Shown: one piece after another, positions 42,713 through 50,862 of the stretch
Position numbering within the stretch: the stretch's first letter is position 1
Layout: every line of letters begins with the position of its first letter
From: Butyrivibrio sp.
Lineage (GTDB): Bacteria; Bacillota; Clostridia; Lachnospirales; Lachnospiraceae
Assembly (NCBI GenBank): GCA_015056655.1
Contig: SVFV01000005.1
Location: 106,287-170,286 of the forward strand
DNA length: 64,000 bases
Direction: 5' to 3'
Made by a program: the position numbers and the translations under genes
The notes under the pieces: model-generated
Seen by the model: only the letters and a program-made list of their open reading frames with translations
Databases searched by the model: none
Told to the model about the DNA's origin: nothing

Positions 42713-42740
42713 TTGATATCCTGCCAAATGTATCTAATAT
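42713..42740 (+). promoter_or_regulatory. Candidate promoter of the secreted Cys/Gly-Ser protein
   Basis: TTGATA (42713-42718), a 16-base spacer and TAATAT (42735-42740), a modest match. The ATG is 54 bases further on, behind GAGG. Confidence 0.45.
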
Positions 42741-42794
42741 TCATAGTATGGTAATGTACATCATGCGTTTCAACGAAAGATGTGAGGTAATTCT

Positions 42795-43892
42795 ATGAGA
42801 AAAACAAGAACAGCATCTATAATATTTTCGATCATTATTTCCTTCATGCTTTCCATTAGCGGATTTAACATGAAGGTGTCTGCAGCAGATAACCTTTGCC
42901 ATCAACCAAACCATACATATGTGTGGAAATTACTTTCTTATGATGGTAAAGAACATACTTTTTGCTGGCATTGCGATACCTGTGATATAGATTATGTTGG
43001 TGCTCCGGGTCAGGAATTCGATACAAGAAAAACGTCTCGCCACTATTCTGCTTCGCAAACAGTTACCGCTGTTAATGATAAATATCACCAATATAGTGGA
43101 ACCTGTGATGAGTGTCATCAGCAAATAAGCTATGGCGAGGATCACACCTTTAACGATTCCGGAATATGTACTGTATGTAACTACAACAAGAATAATCCAA
43201 GTGGCAATTCCGGTTCAGGAAGTTCCGGTGGAAATGGAGGCTCTACCTCCTCTTCAGAAGGCAACAGTGGCAATTCAGGAAGTGAAAATAGTGGCGGTGG
43301 TGCTGAGTCAGGAGGCGGAAATGGCGGCTCAAGCGGAGGAGGTTCTTCTCAAAAGTCTGATGATGACTCAGTCACCGAAGACCAGATTGCAACTATCCCA
43401 ACTGCTAATGACCTTACATACAATGGCAAAATGCAGATTGGCGTTCCGGCAGGAAGTGGATATACAATCACTAATCATGAAGAGAAAAATGCCGGCACTT
43501 ACCAAGCTAAAGCTACTCTTAATGCAGGGTATAAATGGTCTGACGGAACAAAAGAAGTAAAGACCATTAAATGGACTATCAAAAAGGCAAAGAATCCCGG
43601 AAAAGTAAAATATAACAAAACTCCTACTGTTAAATACTCCAAGCTTAAAAATCAAAATCAGAAGGTAAAAGCCTCAAAGATGTTCAAAATACAGGGAGCT
43701 ATTGGCAAAATAAGCTATGCAAAATCCTCTGGTAACAAAAATATTAGCGTGAACAAAAAGACTGGAGAATTGACGGTCAAGAAAGGGCTGAAAACAGGAA
43801 CCTATAAAGTAAAGCTCAAGGTTACAGCAGCCGGTGATAATAATTATAAAAAAGGGACTTTAACAGTTACTGTTAAGGTCATAGTAAAATAA
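42795..43892 (+). CDS. Secreted Cys-rich, Gly/Ser-linker protein with MBG-like and Ig-like domains
   Basis: A 365-residue exported protein. A signal peptide ends near SAADN (about residue 30). Residues 33-135 hold four CxxC pairs (CWHCDTC, CDEC, CTVC), suggesting zinc binding. Residues about 136-190 are a Gly/Ser/Asn linker. Then comes an MBG-like repeat (LTYNGKMQIGVPAGSGYT, NAGTYQAKATLNAGYKWSDG) and a final Ig-like domain (KNISVNKKTGELTVKKGLKT) of the kind common in Lachnospiraceae surface proteins. It lacks a sortase motif or C-terminal anchor. It is probably a secreted or wall-associated adhesin-like protein; function unknown. Confidence 0.8.
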   Translation: MRKTRTASIIFSIIISFMLSISGFNMKVSAADNLCHQPNHTYVWKLLSYDGKEHTFCWHCDTCDIDYVGAPGQEFDTRKTSRHYSASQTVTAVNDKYHQYSGTCDECHQQISYGEDHTFNDSGICTVCNYNKNNPSGNSGSGSSGGNGGSTSSSEGNSGNSGSENSGGGAESGGGNGGSSGGGSSQKSDDDSVTEDQIATIPTANDLTYNGKMQIGVPAGSGYTITNHEEKNAGTYQAKATLNAGYKWSDGTKEVKTIKWTIKKAKNPGKVKYNKTPTVKYSKLKNQNQKVKASKMFKIQGAIGKISYAKSSGNKNISVNKKTGELTVKKGLKTGTYKVKLKVTAAGDNNYKKGTLTVTVKVIVK

Positions 43893-43899
43893 TAAGCTT

Positions 43900-43928
43900 C
43901 AGCCGGCGGTCTGACCGCCGGCTGTTTT
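43900..43928 (+). terminator. Intrinsic terminator of the secreted-protein gene
   Basis: CAGCCGGCGG pairs with CCGCCGGCTG (10-bp, very GC-rich), followed by TTTTC. The alr stop on the other strand touches its T-run. Confidence 0.75.
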
Positions 43929-45133
43929 CATAGTTCACTATTCTTTAAAATTCTACCTTCTCTCTCATAGAGTCTCGGAACTCTGTGGTTGAGATTACAG
44001 GTAAACTCGTAGTTGAATCTTCCGCTGAGATCACCAAGCTCCTCCACTGTGATTTTCGGAGCAGAATCATCGCCGAAGCCGCCCTGGTCCTGGCCTATAA
44101 GGATTACTCTGTCGCCTTCTTTGGCATTTGGAATGTGTGTTACATCTACCATGAACTGATCCATGCAAACACGACCAAGGATTTTAGCCTTTTCACCATG
44201 AATGAGTATAAAGCCCCGTCCACCAGAAAGGCTTCTGGGATATCCATCACCATATCCAACAGGGATTGTAGCAATGCGCATTCTCCTATCAGCAACGAAG
44301 GTTCCGCCGTAGCTTACAGGCGTTCCTTCAGGAATATCCTTAATATAAGAAATATGGCTATACAAAGATAATGCCGGCTTTATCTCAATCTTATTCTTTG
44401 AAACCTCTTCTGAAGGCCACATTCCGTACATGGTAACACCACATCTGACCATATCCATGTGTGCCTCTGGCATATCAATTATGCTGGCACTGTTTGAGCA
44501 ATGTTTGAATGGAATGTGATAGCCTGTATCCTGCTCAACCTTATTGATAAACTGTGTGAAAGTCTTAAGACTTTCATGTGCGTTACTAAGATCAGCCTCA
44601 TCCGCTCTTGCAAAGTGAGTAAAGATTCCCTCTACTTCAACGCCTTCTGTCTCAATTGCAGTTTTAAAGAAGTGTTCTCCATCGCTGTCAGGGCGTACAC
44701 CTATACGGCTCATTCCACAGTCAACTGCTACATGAACATGAAATACCTCATTTCCACCAAGCGCTCTTCTCTTTTTAACTCTCTCTGAGAGTTGTTTTAG
44801 CATATCGTATCTAAATACTGTAGGTCTGATGTTCTCCTTCAGCATTCTGTCGTAAGCATAAGGGAAAGTATATCCCAAAACCAGAATCGGCTTGCTTACT
44901 CCAGCCTCTCTAAGCTCGAATGCCTCCTCAGCTGTTGCTGTTGCAAAGCCCCAAACATAGGGTTCCTTCATAAGCATTCTTGAAATCGGCACAGCACCAT
45001 AGCCATAACCATCTGTTTTTACAACTGCCAGGATGTTAGTACCTCTTGGCATTGCATTGTACATATTCTCAACATTCTGATGAATTACATCAAGATTTAT
45101 CTTTGCATATACTCTTGAATATTCTTCCAACAT
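43928..45133 (-). CDS. alr: Alanine racemase
   Basis: A 401-residue fold-type III PLP enzyme that interconverts L- and D-alanine for peptidoglycan. The PLP lysine is Lys39 in AVVKTDGYGYGA. HFARADEAD, the GTPVSYGGTF region with the second catalytic Tyr and the RVCMDQFMVDVTH segment are all in place. The chain is slightly longer than typical (about 370-390). It follows nnr by about 18 bases with GAGG a little far (11 bases) from the ATG. Confidence 0.96.
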   Translation of the reverse strand: MLEEYSRVYAKINLDVIHQNVENMYNAMPRGTNILAVVKTDGYGYGAVPISRMLMKEPYVWGFATATAEEAFELREAGVSKPILVLGYTFPYAYDRMLKENIRPTVFRYDMLKQLSERVKKRRALGGNEVFHVHVAVDCGMSRIGVRPDSDGEHFFKTAIETEGVEVEGIFTHFARADEADLSNAHESLKTFTQFINKVEQDTGYHIPFKHCSNSASIIDMPEAHMDMVRCGVTMYGMWPSEEVSKNKIEIKPALSLYSHISYIKDIPEGTPVSYGGTFVADRRMRIATIPVGYGDGYPRSLSGGRGFILIHGEKAKILGRVCMDQFMVDVTHIPNAKEGDRVILIGQDQGGFGDDSAPKITVEELGDLSGRFNYEFTCNLNHRVPRLYEREGRILKNSEL

Positions 45134-45151
45134 AATATAAAAAGCCTCACT

Positions 45152-46810
45152 TTATGCGAAAATGCTCTTTAAAGCTTCTGAAATATCCCTGGCAGTCATT
45201 ACGCTTTTTCCAAGCTTATCTGCTGCGATATCTCCAGCCGTACCATGAAGATAACAGGAAACCACTGCTGCCTCATAGATACTTCCATAGGGCAGACAAA
45301 CAAGTGCTCCAAGAAGCCCTGAAAGGACGTCTCCGCTGCCTGCTGTCGCCATTCCATCATTCCCGCTCATATTTATATAAACTGATTTGCCATCAGTAAT
45401 AATACTTCTGGCATCCTTACATATGATACTCGCATGAAATTCTTTTGCAAGTACCACAGGTAAAGTAAGGATATTCTTCTTGCATTCAGCTACAGGCTTT
45501 CCTGCAAGTCTTGAAAACTCCGCAAGATGAGGAGTTATGACCTTATCCCCGCTGTACTTAATAAATGCTTCTCTGAGCTCATCATTAGCAGCAATTATAT
45601 TCAGTGCATCCGCATCCAAAACGAGCTTTTTATCAGCATGTTCAAGTACTGTCTTTACAAGTAAAGCTCCCGTGCCTTCCGTTCCAATACCCGGCCCGCA
45701 TACAATAGCATCGCACCAGTCTATAGATTTCTTAAGCATATCGGTCACTTCAATGGCATAATTCTCAGATTCCTTACTTGAACCTTCGAGCTTATCACTG
45801 TCGTAGACATCAATCATCACTTCCGGAAGAAGTGTTTGCACCGAATGAAGATTTTCCTTATCGGTAAAAATCTTCACCATTCCAGCGCCGCTCCTAAGGG
45901 CGGTTTCGGCCGCCATAAGCATAGCTCCGCTGACCTTGCGGCTTCCGGCAACAATAAATACTTTTCCAAAAGATCCCTTATTTCCAGAAGGATTCCTCTT
46001 TGGTAGTAAAGCCTTGATTTTTCCAGAAGTCCTTCCTTTTCCTGCACTATCCTTACTGATGGCTTTCTCGTCCAAGGTATCTATATATCTGATTTCAGGA
46101 TAATCATCAAGGAATCCATCCTTCGTAATACCAACAGGCTTAAGGATTATTTCACCAGCGTATTCGCTTCCTGGGAAAAGCTTATGCCCAAGCTTCATAA
46201 AGCCAAAGGTAACTGTGTAATCCGCTCTTACAGCTGATCCACAAATTTCACCTGTGTCGGCATTCACACCTGTGGGTATGTCCGCAGCAATGACTATGGG
46301 GCGTCTATCTCTATCCGCAGAGGATGACTCATTTATGAATTCCGCAGCCTTCCTGTATTCACCAGACAGCTCCCTTGAGCACCCAATTCCCAGCATGGCA
46401 TCGATGATGAAATCACTATTTTTAACTCTCCGTGAGTCCTTCATCTGATCAAAGGAAATTATCTCAACTCCATAGTTTTCTGCAATCTCAAGCTGCAGCT
46501 TACATGCATCTGTGAGTTTTCCAGTCTGATGATTAACAAGAACAAGCAAAACTTCGCAGCCTTCCTGATGAAGGAGTCGTGCAGCAGCGATACCATCTCC
46601 GCCGTTATTTCCACTTCCGGCAAACACGGTTACTCTTGCATTCTTCCCAGCTTTTTCCAGTAAAAGAGCACATAACGAAAGCGCCGCTCTTTCCATCAGT
46701 ACATTCTGTGGAACCTTGAAGTGATTTATCGTGCATTCATCACATCTCTTCATCTCAGCAGCGCTTACAATATATTTTGAGTTTTTGTCAATTATCTGTG
46801 TATTTTTCAT
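45152..46810 (-). CDS. nnr: Bifunctional NAD(P)H-hydrate epimerase/dehydratase
   Basis: A 552-residue fusion. The N-terminal YjeF_N epimerase has VFAGSGNNGGDGIAAARLL and the C-terminal ribokinase-fold dehydratase has LPKRNPSGNKGSFGKVFIVAG, ADALNI and GSGDVLSGLLGAL. Together they repair hydrated NADH/NADPH. The domain order matches the common bacterial fusion. Its start overlaps the end of the coiled-coil gene by 23 bases and only GAAG is available as a ribosome site, so translation is probably coupled. Confidence 0.95.
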   Translation of the reverse strand: MKNTQIIDKNSKYIVSAAEMKRCDECTINHFKVPQNVLMERAALSLCALLLEKAGKNARVTVFAGSGNNGGDGIAAARLLHQEGCEVLLVLVNHQTGKLTDACKLQLEIAENYGVEIISFDQMKDSRRVKNSDFIIDAMLGIGCSRELSGEYRKAAEFINESSSADRDRRPIVIAADIPTGVNADTGEICGSAVRADYTVTFGFMKLGHKLFPGSEYAGEIILKPVGITKDGFLDDYPEIRYIDTLDEKAISKDSAGKGRTSGKIKALLPKRNPSGNKGSFGKVFIVAGSRKVSGAMLMAAETALRSGAGMVKIFTDKENLHSVQTLLPEVMIDVYDSDKLEGSSKESENYAIEVTDMLKKSIDWCDAIVCGPGIGTEGTGALLVKTVLEHADKKLVLDADALNIIAANDELREAFIKYSGDKVITPHLAEFSRLAGKPVAECKKNILTLPVVLAKEFHASIICKDARSIITDGKSVYINMSGNDGMATAGSGDVLSGLLGALVCLPYGSIYEAAVVSCYLHGTAGDIAADKLGKSVMTARDISEALKSIFA

Positions 46811-47477
46811 CTTCGATAATTATCCCATTCTGGGACTTGGATCCCGGAGTCCTTATTGGGTGCCTCCTCTCCGGATCATACTTTAAGTCAAACAGGTCAA
46901 TAACTTCAGGTCCAAAAATATTATGCATGTAGGAGTAAACATTGAAGTTTTCAATTTCCTTTTCCTGCATGCGAATGATATTCTTTTTTAACTGAACTCT
47001 AACCTTAGCAATCCAGTCATCAATAGCATTTATCTCAACAGTGTTGTCATGCATTATCTTGTAAAAGACATTCATGGTCTCAACCATCAGCTGATAGTTG
47101 ACCTGGTAAATCTCTCTTGGAAGCCCAAGCATGCTATCCTCAGCATCCTCTATCTTCTCATTACATTCCTTAATGAGTCTGGTGTGGTCATCAATCTCGG
47201 CCTCGATTTTTTTCCTCTTCTTAGGATTCTTACCAGCATCATCACGCAAAACAACAATCTCACCCAGGAGCTTCTTCTTAAGGCGCTTCATATCCTTAAT
47301 CTTTTCCCTGGTCTTCTCCTGTCTTTCAACAAGCGCATTAAGCTCAGCCTCAAGATTTTTTATCTTATCTGTCTTGGGACTGAGTATAAATAGATTTTGC
47401 CACTTTCCATCCATGGGAAGAATTGGTATATCCTTTCCAATAAGGGCATCCTGATAAATATTAGAATCCTTGGCCAT
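46788..47477 (-). CDS. Coiled-coil protein of unknown function
   Basis: About 229 residues, soluble and highly charged. Residues about 45-120 form a probable coiled coil (NLEAELNALVERQEKTREKI, then KKRKKIEAEIDDHTRLI). A second helical section follows (NYQLMVETMNVFYKIMHD) and a short basic tail. I do not recognise a family. The ATG at 47477 is chosen because MAKDS follows a GAGGGG site at 11 bases; nearby GTG and ATG codons at 47489 are alternatives. It lies between rex and nnr with an overlap to the latter. Possible structural or regulatory role, unknown. Confidence 0.65.
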   Translation of the reverse strand: MAKDSNIYQDALIGKDIPILPMDGKWQNLFILSPKTDKIKNLEAELNALVERQEKTREKIKDMKRLKKKLLGEIVVLRDDAGKNPKKRKKIEAEIDDHTRLIKECNEKIEDAEDSMLGLPREIYQVNYQLMVETMNVFYKIMHDNTVEINAIDDWIAKVRVQLKKNIIRMQEKEIENFNVYSYMHNIFGPEVIDLFDLKYDPERRHPIRTPGSKSQNGIIIEDEKYTDN

Positions 47478-47528
47478 AATCACCATCACCCCTCAGATAT
47501 GGTTAACCCGCCACTGTTCCAACTGTTT

Positions 47529-48182
47529 TTAAGCTTTTTTCTTTTTCTTGCCTTTTTCGTATCTGTCTATGCTGTAGGACAGCTTCATAAGAGAATCTGA
47601 GAGATGGACATTCTCCACCTGTACATTTTCAGGTACATCAAGATCTACATGTGCAAAATTCCATATAGCCTTAATACCACATTTAACCAGCTTCTCCGCC
47701 ATAGGCACAGCCTGATCCTTAGGAATAGCAAGTACAGCAATTTCTATTTTGTTATCCCTTACAAACTGCTCTATCTCCTCAATGGGACGTATCTCAATAT
47801 TTCTTATTTTCTTTCCATGGAGATCCGGGTTAAGGTCAAATGCACCCTTGAAAATGAATCCTCTGTTGAAAAAGTTATTATAACCTGAGAGAGCCTGACC
47901 AAGATGACCTGCGCCAATGATTATAAGTGTATGCTCTCTTCCAAGCCCAAGTATCTTGCCAATCTCATCATAAAGATATTCGACATTATACCCATATCCT
48001 TGCTGTCCAAAGCCTCCAAAGTTGTTAAAATCCTGTCTGATCTGTGAGGCTGTTACCTTCATAATATCGCTGAGCTCCTGTGAAGATATCCTCGTGGTCC
48101 CCTGGTCCTTAAGCTCTCCAAGATATCTGAAATAGCGTGGCAGTCTGCTTATAACCGCCTGTGAAATCTCTTTCTCCGCCAT
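47529..48182 (-). CDS. rex: Redox-sensing transcriptional repressor Rex
   Basis: A 217-residue Rex. The N-terminal winged helix (SRLPRYFRYLGELKDQGTTR, then IMKVTASQIRQDFNNFGGFG) is followed by a Rossmann domain with the NADH-binding IIIGAGHLGQAL. The ending RYEKGKKKKKA is a basic tail. Rex senses the NADH/NAD+ ratio and represses fermentation and redox genes. It is first in a run with the coiled-coil protein, nnr and alr. GAGG precedes the ATG. Confidence 0.96.
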   Translation of the reverse strand: MAEKEISQAVISRLPRYFRYLGELKDQGTTRISSQELSDIMKVTASQIRQDFNNFGGFGQQGYGYNVEYLYDEIGKILGLGREHTLIIIGAGHLGQALSGYNNFFNRGFIFKGAFDLNPDLHGKKIRNIEIRPIEEIEQFVRDNKIEIAVLAIPKDQAVPMAEKLVKCGIKAIWNFAHVDLDVPENVQVENVHLSDSLMKLSYSIDRYEKGKKKKKA

Positions 48183-48231
48183 ATTTCCTCCGTTGTCACT
48201 ATAGGTATTTTTATTTAATTCTATAAAAAAG

Positions 48232-48259
48232 ATTATACTACCTGTTAAAAATTAGTCAA
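48232..48259 (-). promoter_or_regulatory. rex: rex promoter
   Basis: On the minus strand TTGACT (48254-48259), a 16-base spacer and a perfect TATAAT (48232-48237). Confidence 0.8.
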
Positions 48260-48302
48260 TGTAACCGGACAATACTTCATAAAGATTTAAGACATAATTC
48301 CA

Positions 48303-48332
48303 AAAGAAAACGGCAGCCATAATGGCTGCCGC
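48303..48332 (-). terminator. Intrinsic terminator of the 111-residue protein gene
   Basis: CGGCAGCCA pairs with TGGCTGCCG, followed on the minus strand by TTTTCTTTTGG. It sits just after the stop at 48355. Confidence 0.87.
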
Positions 48333-48354
48333 TTGCATTATAAATTTTATTCAA

Positions 48355-48690
48355 TTACGCGAAAGCATCGAAGGATCCGCCGATCTGACTGTAGGAGTAA
48401 CCTCCCATGTCTCGTCCATAGCCAACGGTTGCCTGATTAAACTTTGAAGCTATATCGTTAAACTGTTGGTTTACTTTGCGTGACTCCTCCTGGCCATCTG
48501 TGCTGGCTACCTCACCAACTTTGACTTCTTGTGCATTAGGATAAACCACAGGAGCGACAGTAGAGATATCCCCAACTGCCTTGTGTTTGTTGTATACATC
48601 AGAAACCTCTGCCTTATTCGATAAGGAATAATTCATAGGCTGTGCCTGATATACACTATATCCGCCTACACCACCAACTGAAATTGCCAT
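48355..48690 (-). CDS. Small protein of unknown function
   Basis: A 111-residue protein: Gly/Tyr-rich start (MAISVGGVGGYSVYQAQP), then a hydrophilic middle with KVNQQFNDIASKFNQ and a Gly/Tyr end (YGRDMGGYSYSQIGGSFDA). No signal peptide and no membrane segment. AGAGG stands seven bases before the ATG. It is monocistronic with its own terminator. The Gly/Tyr termini around a helical middle hint at a secreted or flagellar/surface-type small protein, but nothing is proven. Confidence 0.65.
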   Translation of the reverse strand: MAISVGGVGGYSVYQAQPMNYSLSNKAEVSDVYNKHKAVGDISTVAPVVYPNAQEVKVGEVASTDGQEESRKVNQQFNDIASKFNQATVGYGRDMGGYSYSQIGGSFDAFA

Positions 48691-48848
48691 ATAAATACCT
48701 CTAAACCATATCTACAGATACTAGAATTTTACATCATACCTATAAAAATAAAATAAACTCACCATTAAAGAAGTGCTAATTCGACACTGTTTTGAATTTG
48801 ATTTACATAGTTAATCAGTCAGTCGTAATTTTAATTCAATTCTTCTTG

Positions 48849-50840
48849 TTATTCGCTAAGTTCTCCCCACTCATCATACAGGGTGTTAAGGCGCTCATCA
48901 TTAGCTGCAAGTTCATCTGAAAGCTTTCTCACCTTGGTAAGATCTGTTGCTACCTCTGGATCTAAAAGCTTCTCATTTATCTTTTCATTTCTCTCTTCTA
49001 GCTTTGCTATTTCTTCCTCGCACTTCTTAAGAGCAGCCTCCTGCTTACGCTTTCTAGCCTGCTCCTCCTTTTGTGCCTTCCAGTCTGCCGCTCCAGAATT
49101 TGACTCATTAGAGGATGACTCTGATGAAGCATATTTTCCAAAGGAGCTGGCGGTTGCTGCGGAAGAAGAGCTCATTTCTATCCCTCTTCCAAAGCTTGAA
49201 TTAGAACCATTTTCTGCAAGAACTCTGGCTGTTTGTTCCTCACAGTGCTCCATGTAGTAATCGTAATTACCGATATAATTAATCATCTGACCGTGTGTTA
49301 GGTCGAGAATTCTTGTAGCTGTTCTGTTTATAAAATAACGGTCATGGCTGACATATAGAACAGTTCCCTCATATCCACAAAGCGCATCCTCTAGGATTTC
49401 CTTACTTGTAATATCCAAGTGGTTTGTAGGCTCATCCAGAATAAGGAAGTTCGCATCAGAAAGCATCAGCTTTGCAAGAGATACTCTTCCCTTCTCTCCA
49501 CCAGAAAGATCTCCAATTCTCTTAAATACGTCATCACCTGTAAACAAAAATGCCGCAAGAGTATTTCTGATCTCAGTGTTGTTCATTGAAGGATAAGCGT
49601 CCGAAAGCTCTTCAAATAAAGTCTTGTCATTGTGAAGTACCTGATGCTCCTGATCGTAGTAACCAATATGAACCTTAACGCCAAGAGTAATCTCACCCTC
49701 ATCAAGTGTCTCCATATTGTTGATGATTTTCAGCATGGTTGTTTTTCCTGTGCCGTTATCACCAATTATGGCAACTCTCTCACCACGCTTGATTTCAAAG
49801 GAAATGTTCTTAAAGAGCTGTTCATTCCCAAAGGATTTTCCAATGGAATAAACCTGCATTACATCATTTCCGCTGACGCAGCTGGGAGTCAGAGTTATTC
49901 TCATATCATCCCTTGCTTCTGTGGGCTTTTCAAGACGTTCGATCTTATCAAGCATCTTCTCTCTACTTTCAGCACGCTTGATACTCTTTTCCCTGTTAAA
50001 GGATTTGAGCTTATCAATAACCTCTTCCTGATGCTTAATCTCAGCCTGCTGATTTAAGTATGCGCGAAGCTTGGCTGCTCTTATCTGCTCACGTTTCTTG
50101 GCATACTGAGTGTAATTACCTGTGTAAACATCGGCCTTGGTCTGGTCAATCTCTATTACCTTCTGGGCAATCTTATCAAGAAAATATCTATCATGGGAAA
50201 CAATAAGCACTGCTCCCTTATAATTCATAAGATAACCCTCAAGCCATCTGATAGAATTCATATCAAGGTGGTTTGTAGGCTCATCAAGAATGATGAGGTC
50301 AGGGCTCTGCAAAAGAAGCTTACCAAGTGCTACTCTTGTCTTTTGTCCACCGGAAAGAGTTGATATTCTCTTATCAAACTCCTCCTCTGAAAAGCCAAGT
50401 CCCTTCGCAACTCCGACAATCTCACTTTGCCATGCATAGCCATTTTTAAGCTGATATTCATGATTCATCTGAGCATATCTGTCCATCAGCTTGTTTAATT
50501 CATCACCGGTTAAAACATCCATCTGAGCTTCTGCTGCTCTTATATTTGTCTCAAGATCGATGACATCTCTTTTCATCTCTCTGAGTTCTTCGTAGATGCT
50601 ATGAGCGCTGTCAATATTCTGATTCTGCGCAAGATAACCAAAGGTTGCTCCCTTAGAAAGAGTAACCGTTCCGCTATCGGGCGCAAGCTCTCCTATCAGC
50701 ATACGAAGAAGTGTGGTTTTACCAGCTCCATTTATGCCGACAATTGCTGCCTTTTCATTATCCTCAATATGAAATGAAACACCCTTCAAAATATCCTTAC
50801 CATCGAAGGATTTGGAAAGGTCATGACAATTTAAAATCAT
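48849..50840 (-). CDS. ABC-F family ATPase (YdiF/Uup-like)
   Basis: A 663-residue protein with two ABC cassettes and no membrane part. Cassette 1: GINGAGKTTLLR, LSGGQKTRVALGK and LIILDEPTNHLD. Cassette 2: GDNGTGKTTMLKI, LSGGEKGRVSLAKL and LILDEPTNHLD. The inter-domain linker and a C-terminal coiled coil (about 560-660) of Uup/YdiF type are present. A Ser/Asn-rich spacer precedes that coil. ABC-F proteins act on the ribosome, in translation control or antibiotic protection. It overlaps nothing and lies after the 5'-nucleotidase gene. Confidence 0.95.
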   Translation of the reverse strand: MILNCHDLSKSFDGKDILKGVSFHIEDNEKAAIVGINGAGKTTLLRMLIGELAPDSGTVTLSKGATFGYLAQNQNIDSAHSIYEELREMKRDVIDLETNIRAAEAQMDVLTGDELNKLMDRYAQMNHEYQLKNGYAWQSEIVGVAKGLGFSEEEFDKRISTLSGGQKTRVALGKLLLQSPDLIILDEPTNHLDMNSIRWLEGYLMNYKGAVLIVSHDRYFLDKIAQKVIEIDQTKADVYTGNYTQYAKKREQIRAAKLRAYLNQQAEIKHQEEVIDKLKSFNREKSIKRAESREKMLDKIERLEKPTEARDDMRITLTPSCVSGNDVMQVYSIGKSFGNEQLFKNISFEIKRGERVAIIGDNGTGKTTMLKIINNMETLDEGEITLGVKVHIGYYDQEHQVLHNDKTLFEELSDAYPSMNNTEIRNTLAAFLFTGDDVFKRIGDLSGGEKGRVSLAKLMLSDANFLILDEPTNHLDITSKEILEDALCGYEGTVLYVSHDRYFINRTATRILDLTHGQMINYIGNYDYYMEHCEEQTARVLAENGSNSSFGRGIEMSSSSAATASSFGKYASSESSSNESNSGAADWKAQKEEQARKRKQEAALKKCEEEIAKLEERNEKINEKLLDPEVATDLTKVRKLSDELAANDERLNTLYDEWGELSE

Positions 50841-50862
50841 CTCTAATCTCCGTAATAAAAAT

